Part shown: one piece after another, positions 13,607 through 24,115 of the stretch
Layout: each line of letters begins with the position of its first letter
Numbering within the stretch: position 1 is the first letter of the stretch
NCBI GenBank assembly: GCA_943737045.1
Contig: CALSFV010000250.1
Span: 346,001-410,000 of the forward strand
Direction: 5' to 3'
Length of the DNA stretch: 64,000 nucleotides
Source: Parapristionchus giblindavisi
Taxonomy: Eukaryota > Nematoda > Chromadorea > Rhabditida > Diplogasteridae
Notes under the pieces: generated by a model
Database searches by the model: none
Told to the model about the DNA's origin: nothing
What the model saw: only the letters and a program-made list of their open reading frames with translations
Translations under genes and position numbers: made by a program

Positions 13607-16000
13607 GGGGGGGGGAGAGAAGGAGAGTGGAGAAATAGGGATAAGGAGAGTGGAGAAAGAGGGATAAGGAGGGCTGGAGGAGTAGAGGGGTGGGGAGAGG
13701 GAGGAACTGGGCCGTGTGCTCAAGATAGAGAAAGAGTGAGTGAGTGTCCGGGCCTATTGAATAAGAAATAGTCAAGATGTGAAATGAGAACAATTCATTC
13801 TCAGTATTGTGCCAGTAGATATTGGGCTCTGTGATTTTAACTACCCCAAAATTTTGATAATATCGAAGAGAGGGACCATTGTGTCCTATGAGAGATCACC
13901 TTTCCACCCCCGAGATATCGTATTTAAAGCTCATGAATTTTCACTAGTCCCTTTTAGGTGTTTCGTTTCGTTCATGAGCACGTTGATAAAATATAATATA
14001 AATTGAATAGCATTAATTCTGATATTCATTCTGCACGACTGCACGCTAATATCAAATTATACTTATTCTCTCTTGGGTCTTTACCTCAGAAGGCCACATC
14101 CAGTAAATCAATCAATTGCCAGGACAAATTTCATGCCCAGCCAGCCACCCGCTCTCTTGAATACCAAGTAAACAACAAAAGCAATGAGATATCTTCGTAG
14201 TGGTAATAAAATGCGCCCCTTCCCCTCCTTATTCCCCTCTAAACTATGCATAGCTTCTCTTATGTGCTCATTTGTTTGGTTTGTGGAAGAAAATAGAGTG
14301 GAAGACCACATACCACATTTTGTTATGATATTTATCGTGTAGTTATAGTTGTAGTTATAGTTTAATATTACTCGCAGGGCTTATGCTATACATAGAAGAG
14401 CAGACATGTGGCAAGAGCAAGAATTGGAACAACATTCAAGCATCGTATCATAGTTTTCTATACCACATCATCACCATAGGTGGGCACGCTGGGGGGAAAG
14501 GCTGTGCGCAAACCGTGGAATTGTAAGGCAAGGCTATGAGCATGGCCATTTTTGCAGATTTGACTGGAAATTTTCCAATTTTTGCGAGGCAAAGCATGCT
14601 CAAGGCCCCGTAAGGGAAGGCAAGGCTGTGTGCAAAAAGAATTCGTTTTCACGCGCCCACCTATGATCGCCACACATATGGAGTGTGCACACGATAGATG
14701 AATGAGCAGCTGTATCCCCCGTTATGACGAGATCAATGAGTATGTGCAGGTGATATGAGAGAGTGAACCAATTACTATTCTTTTAAGAATAGTAATTGGT
14801 TCTTTTAAGAATAGTAATTAAAATACCGGAAATAAATCATTGAATATTCTGTTGCTCTCCACGAAGTGTAGTCGTCGCACACGGCAGACTAGCTTTATGC
14901 ATCGTTGCATTTGCTTTACGTGCCTACGCCACAACCTACTCCGCCGCGTCTCCGTCGTTACTGCGGAGCTTACGGCGTAGGCACGTAAGGCATATGCATT
15001 AGAAAAAAACGTTCCCGAAAAATAAAAGGTACATGCATTTCTAGCCATAGTGATGACCATGCTAATCATAATAATTTTTTCCCTCAATTGAACGCATCGA
15101 TGGATGGGACCTATCTGTTGGATAAGTATTTTATTGTTAGCATTATATCGTTGTTTTTTGTTTGTTTGTTTTTGTTTTTTATTGTTGTTGTTAAAATTTT
15201 AAAAAATAAATATAAATAATTACCCTAGTGTAGTTGCAGTGCACGGCGTCGTGCAGGGGCGAGTCGCCGTAGACCGATTTTGCGTTCGGATTCGCGCCGT
15301 TCCTGCAGATACAACAAGAATTGTTGGCGGGAATGGAGAGATTCAGACAGGGCAGAGTAAAACAAGTTTAAAAAATAAAATAAAATAAATGACTAAATCG
15401 TAAGTCAGATTAGGAATGATGGGCGTGAATGTGTGTGTGCTGCTAACAGCAGAAACAAAATTATAAGGGAAGAGTCAAAGAGAAAGACTAAAAATGGATA
15501 ATGTTGCATTTTTTAAAGAAAGAACTATAAAGAATATAAACGATCCAGTGTTTTGGCCCTGTTCCAATGGTATAATGCATGGAAAATATATCGTAAAAGA
15601 TGGAAGAACAAAAAAATAAACATCCATCTCCCGTCTTTCCCTTTGCCAGTAACATCCTTATGAATGCATGTTTGTTGGAATAATTAAATAAATAAATAAA
15701 TCGGCTTCTACGAAGAATTAAAATTCTTGATTAGATCCATTTAAAGAATCAATTTCACTAGAGGTTTCAAACTAGAGATCTCTCTAGAGACTTCACAAGA
15801 CCACCTAAAAAACTAGCACAGTGTTCCATACAACTTTTGCTATCTATACAAACAACTGCTACCGTATGCAGTAGTATTACATGAGCATAAGTTGCATTGG
15901 GTAAGATGGAGACATGCAGAATAGCAGAAGAAGAAGAAAAATGATGATGATAGGACTAATGGAATATCCGCATTTCTAGCTCAATTCTATATTCTTTGTA

Positions 16001-16067
<67 letters not shown>

Positions 16068-19000
16068 TTTTTCATAGGTATGTTTTATAAAACAATATAG
16101 AACAATCCTGCGAGGGCGCCGAAAATGTATGAAGCATATTGGTCACATTCAAATAACCACCACGCAACACACTTCATCCCACGCGATTCCGATTTCACCC
16201 CTCTATTATAAGTAAAATTCTCAATTCGAAAACGTTTTTTTCCTCAAAAAGTCAGGTGATAAACAACTCAAATTGGATCAATTTATTTATTTATTTATTT
16301 ATCATACATCCAAATACATCCAAAGATGTGACAACGTTTTTTCTCTATTACCTAACCATACTATGATTAGACATAGAAAATTAGCAAAGATCGGGGGAGA
16401 TCATAGGATGGCCATTAAAATAAAAATCAATAAATCAATAACTGATCTACCGTATACCTGAGCAGGGTCTGGACGACCTCAAAGTGGTTGTTGGAGGTGG
16501 CCTCGTGCAGCGGCGTCCATCCCGCGTTGTCCGATTGATTGATCTGCAGAATATATGAGTGCGCTTGCGAAAGAATCGACCATATCCAGTGGGGGTCCGG
16601 CATAGTGAAAAAATCAAAATTTGGGTATCGGGGTTCTCGAGGGTGCTGATGACGATGGACATGTTCATTTTGCACCTAGAGCCACCGTTGAGGCCAGACG
16701 ACGTCGCGTTGAAATCTCGTTTTTCGACTTGAAAAGTCGTTTCTCTTCACCCAATGGTGCTAAAATTACAAAACTATGCCCCAAGGTGCAGAATTTCATG
16801 GCGATCACGCCTGTCCAATTCATTTTTTACACAAAATGTTCATAATTTTCATAAGAGGAATTTCTCTCAACGGCAAAAGTGTGTAATGCAACCTACACAG
16901 ATCGGACCGGACTGGCTTCAGTATCACATGGAAAAAATTTCAGCCAATTTGTGCCCGCGACTTTCGAGGAAATCAACTTTCAGTGTAGTCATATTGCAGT
17001 TGAAATGGAGGCAAGAGGCGAGAGAGTGTGGTGGTGTGAGATAGCAGAGAGGCAGGTGAGGCGAGCCGCATAGAAAGGAAGGGGGTGTCTCCTCCTCTAC
17101 CTCCTTTGCTCTCTCACACCACCACACTCTCTCGCCTCTTGCCTCCATTTCAACTGCAAAATGACTACACTGAAAGTTGATTTTCTCGAAAGTCGCGGGC
17201 ACAAATTGGCTGAAATTTTTTCCATGTGATACTGAAGCCAGTCCGGTCCGATCTGTGTAGGTTGCATTACACACTTTTACCGTTGCGAGAAATTCCACTT
17301 ATGAAAATTATGAAAATTTTGGGTAAAAAATGAATTGGACAGGCGTGATCGCCATGAAATTCTGCACCTTGGGACATAGTTTTGTAATTTTAGCACCATC
17401 GGGTGAAGAGAAACGACTTTTCAAGTAGAAAAACGAGATTTCAACGCGACGTCGTCTGGCCTCAACGGTGGCTCTAGGTGCAAAATGAACATGTCCATCG
17501 TCATCAGCACCCTCGAGAACCCCGATACCCAAATTTTGATTTTTTGACTGTGCCGGCACTTAGTCGATTCTCTCGCAAGCGCACTCATATTGATTGATTA
17601 TTGATTAATATTGATTGATTATTGATTAATGAATATCTAAATTGGACAAAAGAACTAGGAGACACATATTACATTAATAGATCATGAAAACAACATGATC
17701 GAGGTTGGCTGTGCTCCAAAGCAGAAAATCTTCAAAACCCAGAGCATTCTGGTTTCAAGTCATTTACATTACTGATGTTTCGAGATATATTTCGATCGGG
17801 CTCTATTGTGAATCTCCACTCAAATAAAAATCACATGACTATGCCTATTATAATAGTCAATAATGTCAAAAATGAAACAATAATAATAACAAACTTTACT
17901 AATCAATAAATCAATCAATAACCTCAGCTCCTTCTGCAATCAGCTGCTCACACAGGGCCAGTTCGCCCTTCTTGGCCGCCACGTGCAACGGCGTCTCGCC
18001 ACGACCGTTCCTCTTGTGAACCTACAGTATCCATTGTTTGAATCCACCTACAGTATTTATCGATTGATTATACCCCCCCCCCCCGAGGCCATAGCCTATC
18101 CGTTCATTCATTGGCTTCATACCAATCTCATCTCATAGTCGCTCAACATATAGCCATTCTATACCCAATTGTAAAATCTCTATCAATATATCCAGATTCA
18201 ATCGATAATCAACTACTATAACCAAAACCAACTGTACAGACATACAGCCCGCACGATTCATGTTTCATCAACCATAGTTATTAGCTCACCTTGGGTACCT
18301 TCTTCCTGCCCGAGAAGGTGAGGGCGCTTGATCCGGGCGTCATCGGACTCATCGTCTGCTCGCCGTCGGTTGAACCAGAGGGAGAGGGTTGTTCCATCTG
18401 GAAGAGCAGTTAATATTCAGTCGATCAATCGATCAATTTACTCATATCAAGTATTATACTAGATGAAGGGAGGGCCGTTCTTCAGTTGCTCCACTGCTAT
18501 TGACCACCATTGTGCATTGTGCAGTTAATATTAACCTTACTTTAAAATTATGGCAAGGGTACGGGGGTGTGTGATTATATGAAAGTTTGACCGCATACCA
18601 AATCGATTCACTCCACCTAATAGTAAAAAAATTGACCAGAATTATATGACAGTGAGTACAAATCATTCTAAAGCTCATATTATCTTGCATGATAATTGAG
18701 GTTTTAAAGGGACAGTGACCTCTCTCAATGGTCTCGTCATTGCGCACACTATTTCTCTGTTCCATAACAACGAGAGAGCGTAGACCGTTGACAAATGTGT
18801 CCCTTTAAGGAAGGAGTACGCGTAATAATGTAATGAATGTAATGCGCAAAGAAAAGCCAAGCAGATGCAACTCTCCTCGTTTTACACGCTATCTCGCTAT
18901 CTCGAATCTTTTTCTTTACGTCACATGCGAACACCACTCAATATAATTCGATCAGAGCCAAGTGGGAGAACAGTCTCACCCTTCCACATGATCATCGTCT

Positions 19001-19361
19001 TTTTTTCCGTTTCACATGATCTTTTCAATACTTTTGAGCAACACATACCAATCAATAAATCAATATCCAACAAATCAATAAATCAACGTGTGCTCGATCA
19101 ATCAATATCAATCAATAAATCAATATCCAATATCTACTCAACCAATCAACATCCAATTAATCAATAAATCGTTATCCAATAAATAAATATAAATCAATAA
19201 ATCGATATCCAATAAATCAATATCTACCGTACCTGTTTGAACCTGGCCATCTGCTGGCGCACACTGACGGGAATGGAGGCGGAGCCGGAGGCGTTCACCG
19301 ACGGTGATGACGAGCGGGAGACATCGCCGGATTTGATCTGGAACGACTATGATCATATTAA

Positions 19362-19422
<61 letters not shown>

Positions 19423-22400
19423 CAAAAACTGCTATCCTATATTCCCGAGACTATTTTTCCCGGGGATCAAGGAAACTCGGTATATCGCAAGCATTATTAA
19501 TTATTTGATAAAAATCACTTGTTATTTTAACAGACAATAATTGTAATTGAGGTGAGACATCGAACCAACAGGGAGAAGGAGCATAGGTGGAATAGCTATG
19601 TTATCGGTTTTCAAAATCCGGTCAGGCACATTTCGCTCAAAATACGGACAGGTTTTTCGATTTTTGTAAAATTTTGGCTCAAAATGCGGTCAGCCTTGGT
19701 ACTTTTTATGACATACTTTTCGACCTATGAGAGGAGGGTGGAACAAGTGGCGGTCACAGAGTTTGTATTTTAGGGAACAGACTACATCCATTACCTCAGT
19801 CTAATCATAATGAAGTTTTGTGGATGTAGTGATGCACCAAACCAACAGGGATAGTCATAGGTCGAAAAGTATGTTACAAAGTACCAAGCCTGACCGCATT
19901 TTGAGCCAAAATTTGCCAAAAATCGAAAAACCTGACCACATTTTGAAAACCGATAACTTAGCTATTCGACCTATGGGGATAGTGAGAAGTTAGGTTATCA
20001 TAACTAGAACACCAATCTTCGTATGCAGGCAGGATAAAGTATTACTATTATCATTGTTATTATTATTACCAGGAAAAAAAAGAGAATAAAAGAACGGTAT
20101 TGAATTGTTCGTTTGGTTATAAACATAAACATAGGTCGAATAGCTAGGTTGTAGCTAGGTTTTGAAAAAACCAAAAGGGGAATTGAGAAGAATGAGAGTG
20201 ATCTACCAACAGGAAACAAATATAGAAAAGACAAAAACTAATATATACGCACAGATCCTGGTCAGTTGTTGCAGCCGATAAATCGATATTTCAGGCATAA
20301 AATGTGGGGGGCGATCATTTCGGCAACGGATCATAAATCCGTTGGGAGATGGCCTATGGCAACTAATGTTGTATCATTGTTATCAGTGAGGGTGTACGGT
20401 ATTGCGCTACCGTAACCGTCGGGAATCGCGAACTGATTTTTTTCATTCAACCCATGACCCGGGGTTCATGGCCGAAGTCGAAAAATTCATGATGCTCCGA
20501 GACCAAATACTGGTTGCTATTATATGAATAGTCACCCAACTTTTATCTTTCTGGATACCGTAACCCGAACTACCGTAATCAAACCGGGGTTTGCCGTCAT
20601 TTTCGCTACAATATTGTAAGGTACTGTAGCTAGACTACAGTAGTTCGGGTTACGGTATCCAGAAAGATAAAAGTTGGGTCACTATTGATATAATGGCAAC
20701 TAGTATTTGGTCTCGAAGCATCATGAATTTTTCGACTTCGGCCATTTTCAACCATGAACCCCGGGTCATGGGTCGAATGAAAAAAATCAGTTCGCGATTA
20801 CCGACGGTTACGGTAGCACAATACCGTACACCCTCACTGATAACAATGATACAACTTTAGTTGCCATAGGCCATCTCCCAACAGATTTATGATCCGTTGC
20901 CGAAATGATCGTTGCCGAAATGATCGCTCCCCTAAAATGTTGGTATGAAAGACCCGCTCCGGGAGTATTGAATGCCTTGCAAACTCGATGAAACACAAAC
21001 CCGACAGGGTCACTAGTACGATATCAGTTGATGACTATTACTTTATTCTATTATAGAATAAACAGAGAAGCACTTTAATTGTTTGAATAGATTCTCTAAC
21101 GAGACAAACAACATCAAATAAACTCCTTCATCACCGACAGATCTTGTGAACGCAAAGAAACACAAAACTGACCGCATAGGTGGGCGCGTGAGAACGAATT
21201 GTTTTTGCGCACAGCCTTGGCTTCCCCTGCGGGGCCTTGCGCATAGCTTTGCCTCGCAAAAATGGGACAATTTCCAGTCACATCAGCTAAAAAATGGCCA
21301 TGCGCATAGCCTTGCCTTACAATTCCCCGGATTGCGCACAGCCCTTCCCCCATCGTGCCCACCTATGACTAACCGGTAGGAGAAGGGCATCGATATCATA
21401 GAAAGCAGATAAAATGTAAATAAATAAAATATAAATATATATATATATATAAAGAATGAAGAAGCTACGCGAGATGTATAAATATTGCTATATTTTTAAA
21501 GTATACAGATAATCAACAAACTGATTCACCAACCTAGCCCGTATGCTTTATGAACGCCGTGAAACATACACGGATGATAGAATCGAATCATACATGGGCG
21601 ACGACATGGGGGTGCCCCCTGTAAAATTAGGGTTTTTCGAAAATTTGTGGAATGCCCCCTGTAAAAAAATGAAGTTCAGGTAAAATGTGTGAAAAAAGGG
21701 GAAGCCCCCCTGTAAAGTTAACTATTTTTCGTTCGAATGCCCCCTGTAGAATAGAGCTCCAGGTACCCCGCCCATATATGAATCGAATTCTAAGAAGAAT
21801 GATAGAGGCTAATAGATAGAAATTTTTTTAGCGATTAGGATTACGGAAAGAACGAAGAATTAATTGAATTATAGAATTATTTTAATCACTCGGTAGGTTA
21901 CTTCGTACTGGCTTATTCCTGCTCCCCGATATGCTTTGTGAATGCGATGAAACGCCGAATCAACATGCAGAGTGACGGTTTGATACAGCATTCGAGAGAA
22001 AAACAGGTTAAAAAGGTAGCAAAGTGCGCCAAGAAATCGTTCATATATCTCTATAAACGATCGATTTCTTGGGCCCTGCTGATATAAAAAATAAAGATGA
22101 GGAAGTAACAAAGAGAGTTCTCTTCAATTATTCGTATACTCAGGTAATTCGATCAAACAAGAGTTTGACAACTTTAGAATCTTATCTAATCTTTACGAAT
22201 TTGTATTAGTATGTGATCATAATCTGATCAGATCAAAATCAATATTATTGATACTCGATAGCTCGGTGTAATGCTAAACAACAGTAAACTACTGTATTTG
22301 ATCTTTGATCCCTTCGACAGGGAGTGAAGGAGATTGGTAGTGATACTATGGAAAGTGTTAAATACACAACACAACACGTAAGAAATTGTGATTTCAGCCT

Positions 22401-23150
22401 AACGGATATACTTTGTGCGGAGCGGAACGCGAAATCAACCGGAGACTGATAGTATGGAAAGAGCAAAGGGAAAAGAAGCGGAAGTGAGCTAATCAATAGT
22501 TCATCACGGCGTTTCTCCAACATTTTTGCATTTGGTCAAAGGCAAAACAAATTACGTGTAAACCAACGCCCACGCAACGCACAATGTTCTATAGACTGTG
22601 AAAGCGAAAACGACCGCTCAACATAGAAACTCTCTCAAATGCAATCGTCTTTCGCTTGTCTGGCTATGGAAACAAAATGGCTTGAACCAGAATACTGTGA
22701 ACGAGAGAGTCATTCGTAGTCAAAATTCATGCAAATTATCTACTTAAGGCACACCCGAAGAAGCTAATTTCACTCTCTCCTCATCGGCAATACTCTCTCG
22801 TGGGCAAAGAAAGCGAGAGAGTGTGGACAGAGCGGAGAGTTTCAGATTAGCTCGGGGTCTCGATGCTATGTTTAGCGAATGCGATACGCTAAATCGACAT
22901 AGAAATTGAGAAAACAAAACTGATAGAAACATAAAACGTAGAAAGTCAATAAGAACCAATTAAATGGTCTGTATCTGTTTGCGGATCGAAGAAGAATTGA
23001 CTTTTCAAACCCCGCTGATATGTTTTGTGATCACGGCGAAACACAAAATCAACAAGCTATCTCAATCTCAAGGGAGAGGCAGTGCAAGCTCAGTGATGAC
23101 GACTGAGAACGATGATATTTCATTGCTTAATAGTTAGAGAGGGAGAGAGA

Positions 23151-23217
<67 letters not shown>

Positions 23218-24104
23218 GATTGAGGTGGATGAAGAGGAAGAGGAAGAAGTAGAGAAATAAAGGTAGAAAAAAGAGAGTTATAACTGACCAGAGTACAGCT
23301 AAATGCCATATGTAAAAGGTATGAGGAGAAAAAGTGAAGAAAAAAAAGAGATAAGAGATAGAGAAATAAAGAGGAGGAGGATTAAGAGGTAGAGATAAAG
23401 ATAGTTATAAAGAGGAGGAGGAAGATATAGACAGAAAGACAGAGGATGAGGAAGAGGAAGAGATAGAGAGAGAGAGAGGAGGAGGAAGAGATAGAGATAG
23501 AGAGAGAGGAGGAGGAGGAAGAGGCAGAGAGAGAAAAAAGAGCATTAGACGATTGAGAAATGGTCATCAAGGGTTTCCGTCGCTCCCTTTAACCACCAAT
23601 ACACAGACTACCCCAAGACTTCATCTACAAATCATCAATCAAGCAAACTATAGCGAGCAATAAATGATATATAATATATAATAATATAATTATAACGATG
23701 ACGATAATGATAGAATATAATGATATGTTACAAGTGTAATTTTGCATGCACATTAGATCTAAAATTGCAAGATGCAAACAAAAAATATATTTATAGAAAT
23801 TGTGCTTCACGGTGTTTCGGCCAACGCGCAAAAACTTCAATTAATATAATAATTAATAAAATTCTTTTTTTCCTATACACGAGAACAAACTGTTGTTGGG
23901 GAGCGGAACGCGTATGAGAAAGTAGAGACGGAAAATTGCTGAACAAACAAACCCCACTCAGACACAACCAAAACAAACATTGCTCAAAACTACCGTAACC
24001 AATCGCTAGCTCAAAACTACAGTAACCAATCGCTAGCTCGCTCAAAACTACCGTACCTTTGGTGAGCGTATTGGGAATCCGTCGTCGAAGCCATCTGGAT
24101 CCAT
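209..24104 (-). CDS. ANKRD11/12-like ankyrin-repeat protein, 3' end beyond window
   Basis: Eleven exons join in one frame: 24104-24057, 19337-19233, 18397-18290, 18021-17923, 16543-16458, 15302-15224, 3675-3601, 2807-2718, 1936-1769, 791-604 and 333-209, about 390 residues. The start is MDPDGFDD, five bases after a TTGCAG acceptor. A Ser/Pro-rich N-terminus ends in FSGRKKVPK. Three ankyrin repeats follow with the consensus motifs GETPLHVAA, GWTPLHEA and DSPLHDAV. Then come an acidic segment, a 56-residue Lys/Glu/Arg-rich helix-like exon, and an exon with an AT-hook core (RRGRPPGRK) and a His run. FSGRKKVPK leading directly into the first repeat is the layout I know from ANKRD11/ANKRD12, nuclear chromatin cofactors. 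The AT-hook suggests DNA binding (inference). The last exon probably ends at GTACGG (position 208) and continues beyond the window; an in-frame TGA at 191-189 is the alternative end. Family assignment is moderately sure; exon frame is strong. Confidence 0.78.
1639..1736. repeat. TTA microsatellite
   Basis: About 98 bases of TTA units with a few TCA interruptions, in the ankyrin-gene intron before the AT-hook exon. Confidence 0.9.
5335..5545. mobile_element. Palindromic MITE, CTCTGGTATTT ends
   Basis: CTCTGGTATTTCAAAACTAG at the left and CTAGTTTGAAAATACCAGAG at the right; AGTAAACTACTAG words repeat inside. The sequence at 50,424-50,550 has a similar plan. Confidence 0.75.
6075..6290. repeat. 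Minisatellite of TACCGTATACAGTATACC units
   Basis: Four units of about 21 bases (6133-6213) lie between two copies of CATCGTTAGC-CCGCCCACTT-TGCATCCGGGG, so an outer duplication encloses the array. Confidence 0.8.
6656..6745. mobile_element. hAT-type MITE family B fragment
   Basis: Contains GGCTATGCGCAAGG and GTGCGCAAAAATA and ends ACGCGCCCACCTATG. The left part is missing. Confidence 0.7.
7033..7480. repeat. Tandem duplication of about 220-240 bases
   Basis: ATTCACAACAATAATCATCA and the following text to CACAAATTTTCCTCAT occur twice. The first copy has a 60-base GA run where the second has a short GA run. Confidence 0.85.
7146..7206. repeat. GA microsatellite
   Basis: Sixty bases of pure GA inside the first half of the 7.0-kb tandem duplication. 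Frames across it encode only Ser-Leu or Glu-Arg runs. Confidence 0.9.
7838..7906 (+). repeat. tRNA-derived sequence, left arm
   Basis: A box TGGCGCAGTGG (7842-7852) and B box GGGTTCGATCC (7883-7893). GCGGG TTCGATC CCCGC forms a perfect 5-bp T stem with a 7-base loop. No clean anticodon stem or acceptor stem was found, so this is tRNA-like, not a tRNA gene. Confidence 0.75.
8368..8432 (-). repeat. tRNA-derived sequence, right arm
   Basis: Inverted partner of the block at 7,838, with both boxes intact (B box 8377-8387, A box 8418-8428 on the minus strand). It differs mainly in the anticodon-arm region. Confidence 0.75.
9964..10155. mobile_element. hAT-type MITE family B, exact 8-bp duplication
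   Basis: CATAGGTGGGCACGC to GCCCACCTATG, 192 bases. TAAACGAC stands on both sides. Internal words GGCTGTGCGCAAACC and GGCTATGCGCA define the family. Confidence 0.92.
10367..10412. repeat. GA microsatellite in a purine-rich tract
   Basis: Pure GA within a polypurine stretch of about 160 bases (10,270-10,430). Confidence 0.9.
12590..12697. mobile_element. hAT-type MITE family A
   Basis: CATAGGTCGAAAAG at the left, GCTCGACCTATA at the right, and two internal CTGACCG(C/T)ATTTT words. Target duplication no longer clear. Confidence 0.75.
13266..13395. mobile_element. hAT-type MITE family A, decayed left end
   Basis: Right end TTTTTGACCTATG and internal words TTTGCAAAATGCG and GTCAGGCTTCGTAG are clear. 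The left end (AATAAGTCAAATAGC) has diverged. Confidence 0.65.
13556..13596. repeat. GA microsatellite in a purine-rich tract
   Basis: Pure GA within about 200 bases of nearly uninterrupted purines (13,530-13,705). Confidence 0.9.
14475..14665. mobile_element. hAT-type MITE family B
   Basis: Nearly the same 191-base sequence as the copy at 9,964. Flanks ATCATCAC and ATCGCCAC match at six of eight bases. Confidence 0.88.
14905..15000. mobile_element. Small palindromic element
   Basis: TGCTTTACGTGCCTACGCC and GGCGTAGGCACGTAAGGCA face each other, with GTCTCCGTCG in the middle. A decayed relative with CTCCGTCGTTGCGGCGGAGA lies at 935-985. Confidence 0.7.
16001..16067. repeat. AAT microsatellite
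   Basis: Twenty-two AAT units in the intron between the second and third ankyrin-repeat exons. Confidence 0.9.
16552..17590. mobile_element. 1.04-kb foldback abutting an ankyrin exon
   Basis: Two arms of about 500 bases mirror each other around 17,070; the ends are ATATGAGTGCGCTTGCGA and its inverse. On the minus strand the right-hand neighbour of the element is the acceptor of the second ankyrin-repeat exon, only a few bases away. Confidence 0.88.
18704..18808. mobile_element. TTAAAGG-ended palindromic MITE
   Basis: TTAAAGGGACA at the left and TGTCCCTTTAA at the right, with CTCTCTCAATGG and ACGAGAGAGCG inside. Confidence 0.75.
19362..19420. repeat. AAT microsatellite
   Basis: Just upstream (minus strand) of the second ankyrin-gene exon; the transcript reads ATT units shortly before the acceptor. 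Confidence 0.9.
19582..19729. mobile_element. hAT-type MITE family A
   Basis: CATAGGTGGAATAGC to CTTTTCGACCTATG, with three internal modules containing GGTCAGG or its variants. The 8-base flanks are similar (AGAAGGAG, AGAGGAGG) but not equal. Confidence 0.75.
19856..19975. mobile_element. hAT-type MITE family A with exact 8-bp duplication
   Basis: CATAGGTCGAAAAG to TATTCGACCTATG, two internal modules. Both sides carry GGGATAGT, an exact 8-bp target duplication. Confidence 0.9.
20130..20168. mobile_element. hAT-type MITE family A fragment
   Basis: Only one end is left: CATAGGTCGAATAGCTAGGTT followed by a partial duplicate of TAGCTAGGTT. Confidence 0.55.
20308..20932. mobile_element. Foldback element with TACNGTA words
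   Basis: GGGGGCGATCATTTCGGCAA at the left end and its inverse at the right. Arms of about 300 bases meet near 20,620. Both contain CATGACCCGGGG-type palindromes and TACCGTAAC words. The right arm has a short tandem duplication of GATCGTTGCCGAAAT. Confidence 0.85.
21174..21367. mobile_element. hAT-type MITE family B, opposite orientation
   Basis: CATAGGTGGGCGCG to CGTGCCCACCTATG. Flanks ACTGACCG and ACTAACCG differ at one base. Confidence 0.9.
21589..21780. mobile_element. hAT-type MITE family C with CCCCCTGTAAA units
   Basis: CATACATGGGCG to CGCCCATATATG, with AATCGAAT exactly duplicated on both sides. Inside, GCCCCCTGTA occurs four times. The ends resemble family B but the body does not. 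Confidence 0.85.
22744..22862. mobile_element. TTAAAGG-type palindromic MITE
   Basis: TTAAGGCACACC, then ACTCTCTCG and its inverse CGAGAGAGTGTGG around a short loop. The right end is diverged. Confidence 0.7.
23137..23214. repeat. GA microsatellite
   Basis: Nearly pure GA, longest run of the window, followed by 300 bases of GA-rich sequence. Confidence 0.9.
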
Positions 24105-24115
24105 AAACTCTGCAA
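24105..24115 (-). promoter_or_regulatory. Probable trans-splice acceptor of the ankyrin gene
   Basis: On the minus strand TTGCAG is followed by AGTTT and then the start ATG. A five-base leader after a good acceptor is typical of spliced-leader addition in nematodes. A 5' UTR intron would look the same. Confidence 0.5.

Larger units (their letters stand above)
3676..15223 (-). other. 11.5-kb intron of the ankyrin gene
   Basis: This interval separates SPLHDAVHCNYTR from LVWTLVKYGAVIDDR, the two halves of the third ankyrin repeat, with phase 0 on both sides. I found no further exon or nested gene. Contents: a TACNGTA minisatellite (6.1 kb), a tandem duplication (7.0-7.5 kb), the tRNA-headed foldback (7.6-8.7 kb), hAT-type MITEs at 6.7, 9.96, 12.6, 13.3 and 14.5 kb, palindromes at 5.3 and 14.9 kb, and long GA/CT tracts (for example 5.7, 5.9, 6.85, 7.15, 10.37, 13.56 kb). 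Confidence 0.7.
20955..23056. repeat. Six spaced copies of a 35-50 base unit
   Basis: Units near 20,955, 21,540, 21,925, 22,405, 22,857 and 23,010 follow the pattern GATATG-TTTGTGAA-GCG-TGAAAC-C-AATCAAC. They are degenerate and spaced 150-590 bases apart, with CTGAT or CCC just before several of them. Confidence 0.5.
19338..24056 (-). other. First intron of the ankyrin gene (4.7 kb)
   Basis: It follows the exon coding MDPDGFDDGFPIRSPK and starts with GTACGGTAG. It contains hAT-type MITEs (19.58, 19.86, 20.13, 21.17, 21.59 kb), the 20.3-kb foldback, a series of six related 35-50 base units between 20.95 and 23.06 kb, a TTAAAGG palindrome at 22.74 kb and a GA tract at 23.14 kb. No exon was recognised. 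Confidence 0.65.

Noticed and set aside
14818..15087. 89-codon minus-strand frame
   Set aside because: It crosses a palindromic element and has no recognisable feature; Arg-rich text comes from the CG-rich palindrome.
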